DNA of 5,602 nt from the NCBI GenBank assembly GCA_028289185.1, contig JAQGGV010000078.1, positions 1 to 5,602 of the forward strand, in the 5' to 3' direction. This stretch comes from Candidatus Saccharimonadota bacterium. GTDB lineage: Bacteria; Patescibacteriota; Saccharimonadia; Saccharimonadales; Saccharimonadaceae. The first letter of the stretch is position 1; each line of letters opens with the position of its first letter. The notes under the pieces were generated by a model. That model was given only the letters and a program-made list of their open reading frames with translations. It did no database searches and had not been told where the DNA came from. This document shows positions 5,013-5,602 of the stretch, piece after piece. Both the position numbers and the translations under genes were made by a program.

Positions 5013-5602
5013 ATGCAAAAGATTATTTTGTACTACAAATTTACGCCGATCAAAGATACGGCTGCTATTTTGTTGTGGCAAAAAACTCTGGCTACGAGTC
5101 TGAACCTGCGCGGACGCATTCTGATCTCACCACACGGCATCAACGGCACGGTTGGTGGTGACATCGACGACGTGAAGGCGTATATAAAGGAAACGAAAAA
5201 GTTTGCCGGCTTCAAAGACACGGTATTTAAGTGGAGCGATGGCAGCCGCGAGGATTTCCCGCGTCTGGCCGTCAAAGTCCGCGAAGAAATTGTCAGCTTT
5301 CGGGCGGCTGATGAACTGCGTGTTGACGAGAATGGTGTAGTTGGCGGCGGTACTCATTTGAAACCAAAACAAGTTCACGAACTTGTCGAGCAATATGGCG
5401 ATGACGTGGTGTTCTTTGACGGACGTAACGCGCACGAGGCGGCGATTGGTAAATTCCGTAATGCCGTCGTACCAGACACAAACACCTCGCACGATTTCAT
5501 ACCCGAACTCGAGAGCGGCAAATACGATGATTTGAAAAACAAGAAAATCGTAACCTATTGTACTGGTGGTATTCGCTGTGAAATCCTGTCTAGTCTGATG
5601 GT
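5013..5602 (+). CDS. trhO: tRNA uridine(34) hydroxylase TrhO (YceA/UPF0176, rhodanese domain), 3' end outside the window
   Basis: TrhO hydroxylates wobble uridine 34 of certain tRNAs to 5-hydroxyuridine using molecular oxygen. It is a cytosolic enzyme with an N-terminal acylphosphatase-like domain and a central rhodanese domain. The visible 196 residues show the family features in order: start MQKIILYYKFTPI, the GRILISPHGINGTVGG segment (34-49), KVREEIVSF (88-96), the rhodanese entry VVFFDGRNAHEAAIGKF (132-148) and the active-site loop YCTGGIRCE (182-190) with candidate catalytic Cys183 and a second Cys189. The family is usually near 300-350 residues, so roughly the last third is missing at the window edge; nothing suggests it is broken. 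After the active loop it reads ILSSLM where proteobacterial members have KASA-like sequence, a lineage variant. The gene follows the DUF2127 gene by four bases and shares its transcript. Confidence 0.93.
   Translation, partial: MQKIILYYKFTPIKDTAAILLWQKTLATSLNLRGRILISPHGINGTVGGDIDDVKAYIKETKKFAGFKDTVFKWSDGSREDFPRLAVKVREEIVSFRAADELRVDENGVVGGGTHLKPKQVHELVEQYGDDVVFFDGRNAHEAAIGKFRNAVVPDTNTSHDFIPELESGKYDDLKNKKIVTYCTGGIRCEILSSLM

Noticed and set aside
5127..5492. Minus-strand open frames opposite trhO (also 5033-5275 and 5293-5481)
   Set aside because: The plus strand has family motifs of TrhO throughout, so these are shadows.
1..5602. CRISPR array, tRNA or rRNA gene, insertion sequence or transposase
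   Set aside because: No regularly spaced repeats, no cloverleaf-like or rRNA sequence, and no transposase motifs were seen on either strand.

Overview
The window looks like ordinary bacterial chromosome from a small-genome lineage. The combination of a tandem pair of ABCB-type half-transporters, a DUF2127 membrane protein and a TrhO tRNA hydroxylase, with moderate GC (about 45-53% in hand-counted lines), standard stop codons, tight gene packing and GGTGA-type ribosome sites, would suit Candidatus Saccharibacteria (TM7, Patescibacteria). That assignment is an inference from gene content and remains uncertain: there is no rRNA or other taxonomic marker here.

Layout from left to right. Positions 1-84 hold the last 27 codons of an unidentified plus-strand gene. 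Its stop lies inside a large GC-rich imperfect hairpin (63-113). A convergent minus-strand gene (129-683) encodes a 184-residue hypothetical protein with a very basic helical middle. This gene is clearly GC-richer (about 58-68% in sampled lines) than everything to its right and may be foreign. A 118-base gap (684-801) holds its ribosome site, a 16-base dyad and a short direct repeat.

Positions 802-4325 hold a two-gene minus-strand operon. The upstream gene (2577-4325) and the downstream gene (802-2580) overlap by four bases (ATGA). Each encodes a half-transporter with six membrane helices followed by one ATPase domain, and together they very probably form a heterodimeric exporter. Both ATPase domains keep every catalytic motif.

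A 149-base divergent intergenic region (4326-4474) contains a promoter for the transporter operon, three short dyads that could be operators, and a TATAAT box placed so that the plus-strand transcript would start at or next to the ATG. The plus-strand unit encodes a DUF2127 membrane protein (4475-5008) and, four bases later, the wobble-uridine hydroxylase TrhO (5013 to beyond the window end).

Nothing here is convincingly a new system. The points most worth a second look are the compositionally odd hypothetical gene, the dyad-rich divergent promoter with a probable leaderless transcript, and the contrast between very similar ATPase domains and dissimilar membrane domains in the two transporter subunits.
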